Counted from the stretch's first letter, positions 10,882-20,393 are shown. The stretch: 64,000 nt of DNA from UBA2883 sp964017965 (GCA_964017965.1 CAXHNV010000005.1:59818-123817), one strand, 5' to 3'. The notes: generated from the letters alone by a model not told the origin. Translations and numbers: made by a program.

Positions 10882-11631
10882 TTACACGTGATTTGAATCA
10901 TACAAATATTTTAAACCATTCAAGGTAAAATCCTGGTCAACAATATCAATTTTTGTCTGCAAATAATCTTTCAAGATAATAGCGTCTCCGCCGGTTAAGA
11001 TACTTTTAGGTTCTACACCAAGTTCATCAGAGCATTTTTTAATCATACCGTCAACCATAGAAGCTGTACCGTTTATAACCCCTGAAAGAATAGCTCGTTT
11101 TGTATTATTACCAATCGATTTTTCAACCTGTTCAATTGTAAGCTCAGGCAGTGCTGATGTTGAACCCGATATACTCTTCAACTGGTTATTCATCCCTAAC
11201 GCTATTATTCCGCCAACAAATTCAGCGTTTTTATTTACGATATCAAACGTAATTGCAGACCCGCAATCTATTACAATAACACTCTCTTTAAACTTTGAAT
11301 ACGCATAAGCACCGTTCACAATCCTATCCACACCAAGTTTTTCAGGGTGTTCAAGCGTAAGTTTAACAGGCAAATTTGACTTATAATCAATGATTACAGT
11401 CTCAATATCGTACATTTTTTTCAGAACAGCACAAACCCTGTTATTGAGAGTTTCAACAACAGAGCCGATAACAGCACCGTCAATTCCAACAGTGCCAATA
11501 TTCTCAAGCAAGCATGCTTCAAGCCCGTCTTGCAGTTCTTTCGACAAAATCCAAAACTTCTTCACCAGGCTATCGTTCTCGTATAGCCCAATATTAGTCC
11601 GTGTATTTCCAATATCAAATGTTAATATCAT
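10882..11631 (-). CDS. coaX: Type III pantothenate kinase
   Basis: CoaX phosphorylates pantothenate in the first step of coenzyme A synthesis, in the cytoplasm. The 249-residue length is normal. The N-terminal phosphate-binding motif DIGNTRTNIGL (residues 5-15) is present, as is LGVDRIVNGAYAY around residues 99-111 and the second nucleotide motif DCGSAITFD (about 121-129; Ser replaces the common Thr). A GG(D) motif near residue 213 completes the ASKHA fold. The gene is preceded on its strand by a small unknown gene 44 bases upstream. The start codon abuts a perfect 10-bp inverted repeat that holds the Shine-Dalgarno-like AGGA, described separately. Confidence 0.95.
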   Translation of the reverse strand: MILTFDIGNTRTNIGLYENDSLVKKFWILSKELQDGLEACLLENIGTVGIDGAVIGSVVETLNNRVCAVLKKMYDIETVIIDYKSNLPVKLTLEHPEKLGVDRIVNGAYAYSKFKESVIVIDCGSAITFDIVNKNAEFVGGIIALGMNNQLKSISGSTSALPELTIEQVEKSIGNNTKRAILSGVINGTASMVDGMIKKCSDELGVEPKSILTGGDAIILKDYLQTKIDIVDQDFTLNGLKYLYDSNHV

Positions 11632-11654
11632 AGAATAATCCTAAGATTATTCTA
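11631..11654 (-). promoter_or_regulatory. Perfect inverted repeat at the coaX start
   Basis: TAGAATAATC at 11631-11640 and GATTATTCTA at 11645-11654 form a perfect 10-bp inverted repeat with a 4-base loop. On the coaX mRNA the hairpin runs from about -23 to the start codon and contains the only Shine-Dalgarno-like bases (AGGA). It could be an RNA switch that hides the ribosome site, or a DNA operator. No T-run follows, so it is not a terminator. Confidence 0.6.
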
Positions 11655-11675
11655 CAATAAACATTTCATTGATGT

Positions 11676-11870
11676 CTACGCGTTGAACGCTCCGTCATCT
11701 CTACCGCCTGTAGAGTGCTGAAAAGCTACTTGCGGAGCAGTAAAAATACCACTGACATTCGGATCACCGTATCTTTTCGGTTTGTCTTCTTCATTTTCTT
11801 TAAATTTGAATGAATAGTCAAAATCTGCGGATTTCGCAGCGCCAACTCCAGATGCGCCATCAAACTTCAT
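11676..11870 (-). CDS. Small unknown protein, 64 residues
   Basis: A 64-residue polar protein rich in Asp, Lys, Gly and Phe, without a signal peptide or membrane segment. The strong Shine-Dalgarno GGAGGATAAACT ahead of the ATG makes it a real gene. It sits alone between murJ and coaX on the minus strand, with AT-rich TATA-like sequence upstream (11890-11930). No family is recognised. The middle (FKENEEDKPKRYGDPN) looks disordered. Confidence 0.7.
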   Translation of the reverse strand: MKFDGASGVGAAKSADFDYSFKFKENEEDKPKRYGDPNVSGIFTAPQVAFQHSTGGRDDGAFNA

Positions 11871-11960
11871 AGTTTATCCTCCATGTATAAATTAATATTT
11901 TTGCTTATACATATATAAAGTATATACAGAAGAAATAATTGCTTAATTTTTACAGGTTTG

Positions 11961-13535
11961 TTAAGATTTCTTAATCTTAGCGAGAAGACGGGCTTTCACT
12001 TCATCAACATAACCGACCTTGAAGACAAGGCTTAAACCTACATAAGATATAAATAATACTGCTGCAACAACAAACATTCTTAATATCAAATGATTGATAA
12101 CCTTTGATGTTACAAAAGCTAATACCAGTGAAACAGCACCGATACAAACCATTTTCGCAAGGTTAATAAACAAGTCTTTGTAATCAAGTTTGACTTTTTT
12201 GTTAATCAAAAGTCCCAGACCAATTGCATTATACAAAGTCACAAGCGAAGTGGAAAGCGTAATACCGCCGATTTGCCAGCCCAACACTGTTATAAATATA
12301 TAGTTAAATAAAACCTTTAAAGCAATGGAAGACGCTGCGATATAAAACGGAGTCTTAGCATCGTCAAACGCATAGTATACGCGGGTTATAGAATCTCTGA
12401 ATACGTAAGGTAAAATAGAAACTGACAGATATAATAATGCCTCAAATACCATAACAGAGCTATTATAATCAAATTCACCGCGCTCAAACACTAACCTTAC
12501 ACAGTCTAGACCGATTGTCATAATCCCTATAATAATAGGAATAGCTACATAGAATAAAAGTCCGACACCTTTATTAAAATAAGAACGTATACCGTCCATA
12601 TCTTTCTGGGCTACAAGTCTTGTAAATAATGGGAACAAAGGCACCAAAAATGCCGTAACAAGTATACCTACAGGGAACTGAAAAATTCTGTTTGCATAGC
12701 CCAAAGCCGTCCATGCTCCGCATTTTAAAGATGAGGTAAAAAACATATCAATATAAATATGAAGTTGTCCGATAGTAGAACTTAAAATAGCAGGAAAAAC
12801 GAGTTCTATAAGGGTTTTGAGTTCCGGATTATGCCAGAAACAGAAGTTTGGTTTAAACCTGAACCCTATTTTTCTAATCTGAGGAAACTGTAATAAAAAC
12901 TGACCTATAGCGCCCAATGTCGTAGCATAAGCAAGAACCATGCAGTTTTTGTCTTCCCTGAATAAAGAAGCAAGCGTCACACCCAAAATTATAACCAAAC
13001 TCATAACAATAGGTGAAAAATTCGGGAGCATGAATTTTTTATAAGTAATCAATAACCCGTAATAAATCCCGACAATCCCGCCGACGATAAACACCGGTGT
13101 CATTATTCTTAAGTGAGTCGCAGCAAGAGATATCAAACCTGCGCTGCCGTTATTTATAATAATCTCCATTACCTGAGGAGCAAATATATAGAATAAAACT
13201 CCTAAAGCCGTAAAAAACAAAATACTTGCAACTAAAAACGTATTGTATAGTTTATTTACAAATTCAGACGGCTTCTCATCAAGGTTCGGTATCAGCTTTG
13301 AAAACACAGCAACCGTTGCACTATGTAAAGGCCCGCCAACACCGCCAAGCAATAATATTGCAAAAGAAGGGATTTGATAAGCATAGAAATACGCATCAGA
13401 CTGCCACGTTGTTCCGTAATATTTTGCCGTAACAACATCCCGAACAAACCCGATAAGCTTACTCAAAATTGTTACAAGCGCTATCATCCATGCTGCTTTT
13501 AATATGCCTGAATCTTTTGTTTTTGTTCCTTCCAT
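11961..13535 (-). CDS. murJ: Lipid II flippase MurJ
   Basis: MurJ moves lipid-linked peptidoglycan precursor across the inner membrane. The 524-residue product has about 14 hydrophobic segments and the family's N-terminal signature (SKLIGFVRDVVTAKYYG at about residues 25-41, then SDAYFYAYQIP). The mid-protein conserved segments, such as the one ending GALPLF-like VPLFPLFTRL, are also present. The open frame extends ten codons further upstream, but the ATG at 13535 is preferred because a TGTTATAAT extended -10 box ends exactly six bases before it. The upstream extension would overlap that promoter. This predicts a leaderless mRNA. The gene is divergent from the Lrp-type regulator. Confidence 0.93.
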   Translation of the reverse strand: MEGTKTKDSGILKAAWMIALVTILSKLIGFVRDVVTAKYYGTTWQSDAYFYAYQIPSFAILLLGGVGGPLHSATVAVFSKLIPNLDEKPSEFVNKLYNTFLVASILFFTALGVLFYIFAPQVMEIIINNGSAGLISLAATHLRIMTPVFIVGGIVGIYYGLLITYKKFMLPNFSPIVMSLVIILGVTLASLFREDKNCMVLAYATTLGAIGQFLLQFPQIRKIGFRFKPNFCFWHNPELKTLIELVFPAILSSTIGQLHIYIDMFFTSSLKCGAWTALGYANRIFQFPVGILVTAFLVPLFPLFTRLVAQKDMDGIRSYFNKGVGLLFYVAIPIIIGIMTIGLDCVRLVFERGEFDYNSSVMVFEALLYLSVSILPYVFRDSITRVYYAFDDAKTPFYIAASSIALKVLFNYIFITVLGWQIGGITLSTSLVTLYNAIGLGLLINKKVKLDYKDLFINLAKMVCIGAVSLVLAFVTSKVINHLILRMFVVAAVLFISYVGLSLVFKVGYVDEVKARLLAKIKKS

Positions 13536-13541
13536 AAGCCC

Positions 13542-13550
13542 ATTATAACA
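13542..13550 (-). promoter_or_regulatory. Extended -10 promoter of murJ
   Basis: On the minus strand the bases read TGTTATAAT, then six bases, then the murJ ATG. The TGn extension fits an extended -10 promoter, and no good -35 box is visible at 17 bases. Transcription would begin at or next to the A of ATG. Confidence 0.65.
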
Positions 13551-13572
13551 TAAACCACAATTCACTAATTTA

Positions 13573-13581
13573 TGATATAAT
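13573..13581 (+). promoter_or_regulatory. Extended -10 promoter of the Lrp-type gene
   Basis: TGATATAAT lies 22 bases before the ATG at 13604. A Shine-Dalgarno GGAG at 13593-13596 follows, so this gene has a normal short leader, in contrast to the divergent murJ. Confidence 0.6.
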
Positions 13582-13603
13582 CAATAAAAAACGGAGAAAC
13601 AAA

Positions 13604-14086
13604 ATGAGAGACGAACTACTTTCAATATTAGAAAAGAATAGCAGAATAGCGTTTAGCGAACTGGCTGTTTTACTCGGTACAACAGAAGAAGAAACACTTA
13701 AAGAAATCGAATCCCTCGAAAAAGAAGGGGTAATATCAGGTTACCACACCCTAATCAACTGGGAAAAAACAAATATTGAAAAAGTAACCGCACTAATTGA
13801 AGTTAAAGTAACACTTCAACGCGGTAAAGGGTTTGATAATATAGCTGAGAGAATCTATAACTATCCTGAGGTTAAAGCAGTTTATCTGATTTCAGGCGGG
13901 TATGACCTTCTGGTTATCTTAGAAGAAAAAACATTAAAAGAGATAGCAAGTTTTGTATCAAGCAAGCTCTCAAACCTTGACGGTGTCTTGAGTACGGCAA
14001 CTCATTTTGTACTAAAAAAATACAAAGACCACGGAACAATCCTTAATAAAACAGAATCTGATGAAAGAGAGATTATTACACCATGA
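13604..14086 (+). CDS. Lrp/AsnC family transcription regulator
   Basis: A 160-residue regulator with an N-terminal helix-turn-helix (about residues 1-50) and a C-terminal RAM/AsnC ligand-binding domain (about 60-140, including VKAVYLISGGYDLLVILE). Family members sense amino acids. The gene overlaps the following aminotransferase gene by 4 bases (ATGA), so the two are translationally coupled, and the regulator probably responds to a substrate or product of that enzyme. Shine-Dalgarno CGGAG precedes the ATG. Confidence 0.92.
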   Translation: MRDELLSILEKNSRIAFSELAVLLGTTEEETLKEIESLEKEGVISGYHTLINWEKTNIEKVTALIEVKVTLQRGKGFDNIAERIYNYPEVKAVYLISGGYDLLVILEEKTLKEIASFVSSKLSNLDGVLSTATHFVLKKYKDHGTILNKTESDEREIITP

Positions 14087-15249
14087 GAAACTTTCTTGCA
14101 GATAAAGTAGTTAATATAAAACCGTCAGGAATCCGTAAATTCTTTGATATCGTAACAGAGATGAAAGACGCAATATCTCTGGGTGTAGGTGAGCCTGATT
14201 TCGATACCCCGTGGCATATCAGAGATGAGGGTATCTATGCGCTTGAGCGCGGTAAAACATTTTACACATCAAACGCAGGTCTAAAAGATTTAAGACAAGA
14301 GATAACAAACTATATCGCACGAACTCAAGGAATCTGCTACAACCCTGATAACGAAGTTATAGTTACCGTTGGCGGCTCAGAAGCTATCGATATCGGACTA
14401 CGTGCCGTTATTAATGAAGGCGATGAGGTTATTATCCCGCAGCCGTCTTACGTTTCTTATGAACCTTGTGCAATACTTGCAGGTGCTAAACCGGTTATCA
14501 TTAACTTGAAAGCAGAAAACGAGTTCAGACTAACAGCAGAAGAATTGTTAGAAGCAATCACACCAAAGACAAAAGTTTTAATCCTTCCGTTCCCAAATAA
14601 CCCTACAGGCGCTATTATGGAGAAGGAAGACTTAGAAAAAATAGCAAAAGTTATAATAGAAAAAGATATCCTTGTAATGTCTGATGAGATTTATTCAGCG
14701 CTTACCTACAAAGATAAACACATCTCTATCGCTTCAATAGAAGGGATGAAAGAACGTACAATTCTGATAAACGGGTTCTCAAAAGCTTACACAATGACAG
14801 GCTGGAGACTAGGTTATGCGTGTGCACCGAAAGAACTTATCCAACAAATGACAAAGATTCACCAGTTTGCGATAATGTGTGCACCTACAACAAGCCAATA
14901 CGCTGCTGTTGAAGCACTTAAAAACGGTGACTCTGATGTTGAAGAAATGCGCCAATCTTATAACCAAAGACGCAGGTTCTTAATGGATTCTATCAAGAAA
15001 ATGGGGCTTGATTGCTTTGAACCGTTCGGAGCGTTTTATATCTTCCCTTGTATAAAAGAGTTCGGGATGACAAGCGAAGAGTTTGCAACACGATTCTTAC
15101 AAGAAGAAAAAGTTGCAGTTGTTCCCGGAACCGCTTTCGGTGACTGCGGTGAAGGATTCATAAGAATCTCTTACGCATACTCATTGGATACACTAAAAAT
15201 AGCGTTCGAAAGACTGGAAAAATTCATCACCCGATTAAGAAACAATTAA
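14083..15249 (+). CDS. Class I/II aminotransferase (PLP)
   Basis: A 388-residue fold-type I PLP aminotransferase. NNPTG (172-176), D201 and Y204 in SDEIYSAL, and the Schiff-base lysine K234 in NGFSKAYTMTGWRLGY are all present, as is the C-terminal substrate-carboxylate Arg region (GFIRISYA). It most resembles aspartate/aromatic aminotransferases of the PatA/AspC type, so it may serve the pheA/tyrA pathway elsewhere in the window, but the substrate cannot be fixed from sequence alone. It is co-transcribed with the Lrp gene. Its TAA shares four bases (TTAA) with the stop of the convergent rel gene. Confidence 0.9.
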   Translation: MRNFLADKVVNIKPSGIRKFFDIVTEMKDAISLGVGEPDFDTPWHIRDEGIYALERGKTFYTSNAGLKDLRQEITNYIARTQGICYNPDNEVIVTVGGSEAIDIGLRAVINEGDEVIIPQPSYVSYEPCAILAGAKPVIINLKAENEFRLTAEELLEAITPKTKVLILPFPNNPTGAIMEKEDLEKIAKVIIEKDILVMSDEIYSALTYKDKHISIASIEGMKERTILINGFSKAYTMTGWRLGYACAPKELIQQMTKIHQFAIMCAPTTSQYAAVEALKNGDSDVEEMRQSYNQRRRFLMDSIKKMGLDCFEPFGAFYIFPCIKEFGMTSEEFATRFLQEEKVAVVPGTAFGDCGEGFIRISYAYSLDTLKIAFERLEKFITRLRNN

Positions 15250-17462
15250 CGAGGGTTTTGAGAGGTCTTTGATTTTCTTGCGTATTTAGTATTCTTCTTT
15301 GCAAACTGTTTAGGAGCCTGATTAAACGCTGTCTGAACACGTTTAACACTGTAAACCTCAGGCATTGCCTGCAAGCTGTTCATAACAGATTTCAAAGTAT
15401 TGATATTATCAAGCTCAATTCCGAGCTCAATAATACCGAGTTTATTGTTTCTTGATTTAACGTTTGCAAACACAATATTAGTATTATTATCAGATACCGC
15501 AGTGATAATATCTTTCAGCAAACCTTGTTTTTCAGCGGTTTCAATCCTGATACTTGTAGTGTATTTTCTGTCGTTAGAAACACCTGACCACTTAATATCA
15601 AGCAATCTCTCAGGCTCAATGTCGTTAAGCGTCTTACAATCTAACCTGTGGATAGTAACCCCTTTGGAACGTGTTACAACCCCAACAATTGGCTCACCAG
15701 GAATCGGAGAACAACATCTTGCAAACGAATACAACATGCCTTCCAATCCCTCAATATCTTTTTTCTTAGAATATTTATGTTCCTGTTTAAGTTTAGGTTC
15801 TGTTGATTTTTCCTGTGGTCTTAGTTTATTAATAATCTTGTTAACAGTCGTTTCACCGTAACCGAGCGCTGCAAACAAATCATCCGCAGAAACATAGTTC
15901 ATCTGTTTTGCAACTTTATCAATTTCACCGTTCTTAAGATACTCTTCAAAAACAGCCTTTGTAAGCTCGTGTTCAATAGTTGATTTACCAAGCTCAATAT
16001 GGTCTTCTCGTTTGTTTTTCTTGAACCATTGACGAATCTTTGAAGAAGCCTGTTTCGTAACAACAAAGTTCAACCAGCCAAGTTTTGGCGCAGAAACTTT
16101 TGAAGTCAGAATCTCAACAATATCGCCGTTTTTAAGCTTTGAATCGAGCTGTGCAATACGACCGTTAATAAGCGCTCCAACTGTTTTGTGACCGACATCA
16201 GAGTGAATACGGTATGCAAAATCCAACGGAGTAGCGTCTTTTGGCAAGTCCAAAACATCACCATTAGGTGTGAATGCAAACACCTGATCTGAGAAAAGGT
16301 CTAATTTTACAGAGTTTACATAATCCTCAGCGTCAGATGTGTCGTTATTGTATTCAACAAGTTTTCTCATCCAAGAGAATTGAACATCAGTTGAAGAATC
16401 TGCCTTTTGCGAACCTTTTTCTTTATATCTCCAGTGCGCAGCAACCCCGTATTCAGCAATCTCGTGCATTTGCCATGTTCTGATTTGTACTTCCAACGGT
16501 TTTTTATTAGGACCGATAACAGAAGTGTGCAACGACTGGTACATATTGCCCTTAGGCATTGCGATATAATCTTTAAATCTGCCAGGAATTGGCTTAAACT
16601 GTGAGTGAATAAGCCCTAAAACTTCATAACATTCTCGTTCCGTATCAACAATTACACGAACTGCAGTAATGTCATACAAATCATGAAACGCAACATTTTG
16701 ACGGCGCATCTTGTTGTAGATACTGTAATAGTGCTTTGCACGACCGGTTATCTGTGCGTTAATACCGTTTTTTTGAACATCTTGTGAAATATGTTCAATC
16801 AAAAGTTTTACGGTTGTTTCACGTTCAGCTTTTTTCTGTGAAACGAGTTTTGCAATCTCATAATACTTGTCAGGATGAAGATATTTTAAAGACAAGTCTT
16901 CAAGCTCAGCCTTGATTTTACCAACCCCGAGACGATTGGCAAGCGGAGCAAAAATATCAAGTGTTTCCTGAGCAATTCTCTGTTGTTTTGCAGGCGCCAT
17001 AAAGTTAAGTGTACGCATATTATGCAAACGATCTGCAAGTTTTAAGAATATAACTCTGGCATCGTTCGCCATTGCAATAAAAAGTCGCCTAAAGTTCTCT
17101 GCCTGACGTTCTTCTTTGGATTTGAACTTAAGCTTACCTAATTTTGTAACAGCTTGAACAAGTCCTAAAACATCATCCCCAAAAAGCTCCTGAATCTCTT
17201 CCGGAGTAGTGTCGGTATCTTCAAGAATATCGTGTAAAAACCCTGCTATAAGGGTATGAGAATCCGCTCTTAAATCTATGAGAATCTTTACAACTTCAAC
17301 AGGGTGAATAATATATGGTTCTTCCGAAACTCTGTATTGATTCTGGTGTAAACGCTGAGCAAACAAAAACGCTTTTTCGATTAAAGCTAAATCCTCTTCT
17401 GAACGATGCTGCTCTTTTAACTTCTCTCTTATATCATCATATAAACTTAATTGACTTTCCAT
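15246..17462 (-). CDS. relA: Bifunctional (p)ppGpp synthetase/hydrolase
   Basis: A stringent-response enzyme of 738 residues that makes and degrades (p)ppGpp. The order is an HD hydrolase domain (HD at 77-78, followed by EDTDT, the intact HDxxEDT motif), a synthetase domain (about 240-350) with the RFKD motif typical of bifunctional enzymes rather than ExDD, a TGS domain (about 390-450) and a C-terminal ACT domain (about 650-720). Both activities therefore look intact. The promoter is unusually clear: TTGAAA, 17 bases, TATTAT, then six bases to the ATG, predicting a leaderless transcript. The last C-terminal residues are Lys/Arg-rich. Confidence 0.95.
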   Translation of the reverse strand: MESQLSLYDDIREKLKEQHRSEEDLALIEKAFLFAQRLHQNQYRVSEEPYIIHPVEVVKILIDLRADSHTLIAGFLHDILEDTDTTPEEIQELFGDDVLGLVQAVTKLGKLKFKSKEERQAENFRRLFIAMANDARVIFLKLADRLHNMRTLNFMAPAKQQRIAQETLDIFAPLANRLGVGKIKAELEDLSLKYLHPDKYYEIAKLVSQKKAERETTVKLLIEHISQDVQKNGINAQITGRAKHYYSIYNKMRRQNVAFHDLYDITAVRVIVDTERECYEVLGLIHSQFKPIPGRFKDYIAMPKGNMYQSLHTSVIGPNKKPLEVQIRTWQMHEIAEYGVAAHWRYKEKGSQKADSSTDVQFSWMRKLVEYNNDTSDAEDYVNSVKLDLFSDQVFAFTPNGDVLDLPKDATPLDFAYRIHSDVGHKTVGALINGRIAQLDSKLKNGDIVEILTSKVSAPKLGWLNFVVTKQASSKIRQWFKKNKREDHIELGKSTIEHELTKAVFEEYLKNGEIDKVAKQMNYVSADDLFAALGYGETTVNKIINKLRPQEKSTEPKLKQEHKYSKKKDIEGLEGMLYSFARCCSPIPGEPIVGVVTRSKGVTIHRLDCKTLNDIEPERLLDIKWSGVSNDRKYTTSIRIETAEKQGLLKDIITAVSDNNTNIVFANVKSRNNKLGIIELGIELDNINTLKSVMNSLQAMPEVYSVKRVQTAFNQAPKQFAKKNTKYARKSKTSQNPR

Positions 17463-17468
17463 AGTTAT

Positions 17469-17497
17469 ATAATAGCGATTTTATCAACATTTTTCAA
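17469..17497 (-). promoter_or_regulatory. Sigma-70 promoter of rel, leaderless geometry
   Basis: On the minus strand TTGAAA (17497-17492) and TATTAT (17474-17469) are separated by 17 bases, and the ATG begins six bases after the -10 box. No Shine-Dalgarno can fit, so the rel mRNA should start at or next to its initiation codon. Confidence 0.7.
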
Positions 17498-17544
17498 GTA
17501 TTTATTTTTAAGCAAAAAATATTTTTAGCGGTTTTAAAACAGAT

Positions 17545-18504
17545 ATGCAAGTATCAAATATAAGATTCACCCCGACCCAAATCCAACCAACAGTAAGAAA
17601 CAACAAACCTTCTGCTGTTCAAAACACAGTACAATCAAGTATTGGTACGTTTCCGAGCTACTATTGCCCGAATATTGCTTTTAACGGGGCAAAGTTTGGC
17701 TCTATAGATTTTGAGTATGATTTTTTCAATCTTTCTAACAAAATAATCAATAACCACCTTGATGAAATGGAGTTGACTAAGGGTTTAACAGAAGATGAAC
17801 AGGAAGATTTCAGAACAAACCTGTTTTCATGTGATAAACCAACTCTTCTGAATTTCTTTATGGATACAAAACCGGCAATATTATTAACAGGTGAACACCC
17901 TTATTTTGAGAACAATGACAAATATGATTTTGTACCGCGAATTCTTCAAAGCCCGACCGACACTTCTGTCGTACATACACCAAATATATTTATATTAAAT
18001 AAAGAACTCACAAAACAAACTATTGAAGATAACAAAGAACTCTATACAAAACGTATGGGATTTGAAGACGACGCTTCAACCGACGAGATTTATGAAAAAC
18101 TTATTGGTGAAGACAGCCCGCTAAAAGAACAAAACGGATACGATGATATCATCGGGATAACATTAGGGTTCTCACCGATAAACTCAATATTATTCCAACT
18201 TGAAGAAAATATTCCTAATAAATGTGAAACCAGAAAAAGATCTTCATTGCACGCGAATTTACTTGATAAGGAGTTTAACAGCGAAACCTCACCTTATAAA
18301 GAGTTTAGCGATGAATTCAAGCAAAATGTTCAATCAAAAATTGATTTTATAAAAACAAAAGGGTTTTGGAAGCCTAATTTATATCCGATCGGCTATTCAT
18401 ATATACATTTAGCACCGGATGAAGAGTTTACAAACAGGCTTATCAACGAGTCCGAATCAAACTATGAAAAAGCAAAGCGGATTGTAAACAACCCGCTTGC
18501 ATAA
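17545..18504 (+). CDS. Unknown protein, 319 residues
   Basis: No family is recognised. The N-terminal ~45 residues are Gln/Asn/Thr/Pro-rich and probably disordered, ending at PNIAFNGAKFG. The rest is a mixed acidic globular region with no signal peptide and no membrane helix. The N-terminal NIAFNG-type motif after a disordered lead resembles the TISYKA segment of the 85-residue gene at 35.7 kb. This might be a lineage-specific N-terminal tag. No convincing Shine-Dalgarno precedes the ATG. The gene is convergent with dnaK, leaving only 22 bases between stops. Confidence 0.7.
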   Translation: MQVSNIRFTPTQIQPTVRNNKPSAVQNTVQSSIGTFPSYYCPNIAFNGAKFGSIDFEYDFFNLSNKIINNHLDEMELTKGLTEDEQEDFRTNLFSCDKPTLLNFFMDTKPAILLTGEHPYFENNDKYDFVPRILQSPTDTSVVHTPNIFILNKELTKQTIEDNKELYTKRMGFEDDASTDEIYEKLIGEDSPLKEQNGYDDIIGITLGFSPINSILFQLEENIPNKCETRKRSSLHANLLDKEFNSETSPYKEFSDEFKQNVQSKIDFIKTKGFWKPNLYPIGYSYIHLAPDEEFTNRLINESESNYEKAKRIVNNPLA

Positions 18505-18526
18505 ATTATTCAGTTAGTCTTTTGGA

Positions 18527-20365
18527 CTATTCTTTAACGTATTCTGCGTCGATTACATCATCATCAGAGTTTGATGAAGATTCGCTTTCAGCAGAAGAGT
18601 TTTCTGTTGTAGCTGAATCACCTTCTTTTGAAGCAGCTTCATAAGCTTTTTGAGAGATTGCAAACATAGTTTGTTGCAACTCTTCTGAAAGCTTTTTAAG
18701 CTCATCAACAGGTTTTTCTTCGTCAAGCGCTTTTTTCAGCGCTTCTTTTTGTTCGTCTAACTTTTTAGTATCATCGTCTGAGATTTTACCTTCAAAGTCT
18801 TTTACTAATCTTTCGGCAGATGCGATTAGAGAGTTAGCGTTGTTTTTGATTTCAGCGCCTTCTTTTTTCTTTTTATCTTCTGCTGCGTTAGCTTCAGCTT
18901 CTTTAACCATTTTATCAATATCATCTTCTGTTAGGTTAGAAGAGTTAGTGATAGTGATTTTTTGTTCTTTGTTAGTAGCTTTATCTTTAGCTGAAACGTT
19001 AACAATACCGTTAGCGTCGATATCGAAAGTTACTTCGATTTGAGGCACACCGCGCATTGCAGGAGCGATACCTTCTAATCTGAACATACCTAATGACTTG
19101 TTGTCACGAGACATAGGTCTTTCACCTTGAAGAACGTTGATATCAACGGCTGTTTGGTTATTTTCTGCTGTTGAGAACACTTGAGATTTAGAAACAGGGA
19201 TTGTAGTGTTACGAGGAACAAGTGCTGTCATAACGCCACCCATAGTTTCGATACCAAGTGTAAGCGGTGTAACGTCAAGAAGAACGATGTCTTTAACTTC
19301 ACCGGCTAATACACCTGCTTGAACCGCTGCACCGACTGCAACAACTTCATCAGGGTTAACTGATTGGTTAGGTTCTTTGCCTGTGTATTCTTTAACTAAC
19401 TGTTGAACAGCAGGGATACGAGTTGAACCACCTACTAATACAACTTCATTGATTTCGTTTTTGCTTAAGCCTGCGTCTGATAGAGCTTGTTCTACAGGTT
19501 TTTTACATCTTTCTAATAAGTCGTAAGAAAGTTCTTCGAATTTTGCTCTTGAGAGGTTAAGGTCTAAGTGTTTAGGACCGTTAGCGTCTGCTGTAATGAA
19601 CGGTAAGTTGATGTTAGTTTCAACAACTGATGAAAGTTCACATTTAGCTTTTTCAGCAGCTTCTTTAATACGTTGCATAGCTTGTTTGTCGTTAGACAAG
19701 TCCATGCCTTCTTGTTTTTTGAACTCTGCACAAATCCAGTCCATAATTTTTTGGTCGAAGTCATCACCACCAAGACGTGTATCACCTGATGTTGACAATA
19801 CTTCGTGAACACCGTCACCGATTTCAAGGATAGATACGTCGAATGTACCACCACCAAGGTCGAATACTAAAACTTTTTCTGATTGGTCTTTTTCTAACCC
19901 GTAAGCAAGTGCAGCTGCTGTAGGTTCGTTCACGATACGAAGAACGTCAAGACCTGCGATTTTACCAGCGTCTTTAGTTGCTTGTCTTTGAGCGTCGTTA
20001 AAGTAAGCAGGAACAGTGATAACTGCAGAAGTTACTTTTTCGCCCAAGTATGAGCTTGCGTCATCAGCTAATTTTCTAAGAATCATAGCTGAAATTTCTT
20101 GAGGGGTGTAGTCTTTACCGTCGATTGTAGTTTTGTAATCATCACCCATGTGTCTTTTTATTGAGGCTACAGTTTTGTCAGGGTTAAGGATAGCTTGACG
20201 TTTAGCAAGCTGACCAACTAATCTTTCACCTGTTTTTGAGAAGCCAACGATTGAAGGTGTAGTTCTCATACCTTCTGCGTTAGCGATAACGGTAGGTTTA
20301 CCACCTTCCATAACTGCAACAACTGAGTTTGTTGTACCCAAGTCGATACCAATTGTCTTTGCCAT
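18527..20365 (-). CDS. dnaK: Chaperone DnaK (Hsp70)
   Basis: The ATP-dependent Hsp70 chaperone, 612 residues. It has the signature IGIDLGTTNS at residues 5-14, the phosphate motif DLGGGTFDVS around 169-178 and the third signature VVLVGGSTRIPAVQ near 307-320. A substrate-binding domain and an acidic Ser-rich tail ending in VIDAEYVKE follow, the last residues fitting the usual EEVxD-like end. Shine-Dalgarno AAAAGGAG is at good spacing. No grpE or dnaJ lies in the window and no CIRCE element is seen upstream, so heat control by HrcA is not indicated. Confidence 0.98.
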   Translation of the reverse strand: MAKTIGIDLGTTNSVVAVMEGGKPTVIANAEGMRTTPSIVGFSKTGERLVGQLAKRQAILNPDKTVASIKRHMGDDYKTTIDGKDYTPQEISAMILRKLADDASSYLGEKVTSAVITVPAYFNDAQRQATKDAGKIAGLDVLRIVNEPTAAALAYGLEKDQSEKVLVFDLGGGTFDVSILEIGDGVHEVLSTSGDTRLGGDDFDQKIMDWICAEFKKQEGMDLSNDKQAMQRIKEAAEKAKCELSSVVETNINLPFITADANGPKHLDLNLSRAKFEELSYDLLERCKKPVEQALSDAGLSKNEINEVVLVGGSTRIPAVQQLVKEYTGKEPNQSVNPDEVVAVGAAVQAGVLAGEVKDIVLLDVTPLTLGIETMGGVMTALVPRNTTIPVSKSQVFSTAENNQTAVDINVLQGERPMSRDNKSLGMFRLEGIAPAMRGVPQIEVTFDIDANGIVNVSAKDKATNKEQKITITNSSNLTEDDIDKMVKEAEANAAEDKKKKEGAEIKNNANSLIASAERLVKDFEGKISDDDTKKLDEQKEALKKALDEEKPVDELKKLSEELQQTMFAISQKAYEAASKEGDSATTENSSAESESSSNSDDDVIDAEYVKE

Positions 20366-20393
20366 AATTTCATCTCCTTTTTATAAATAAATG

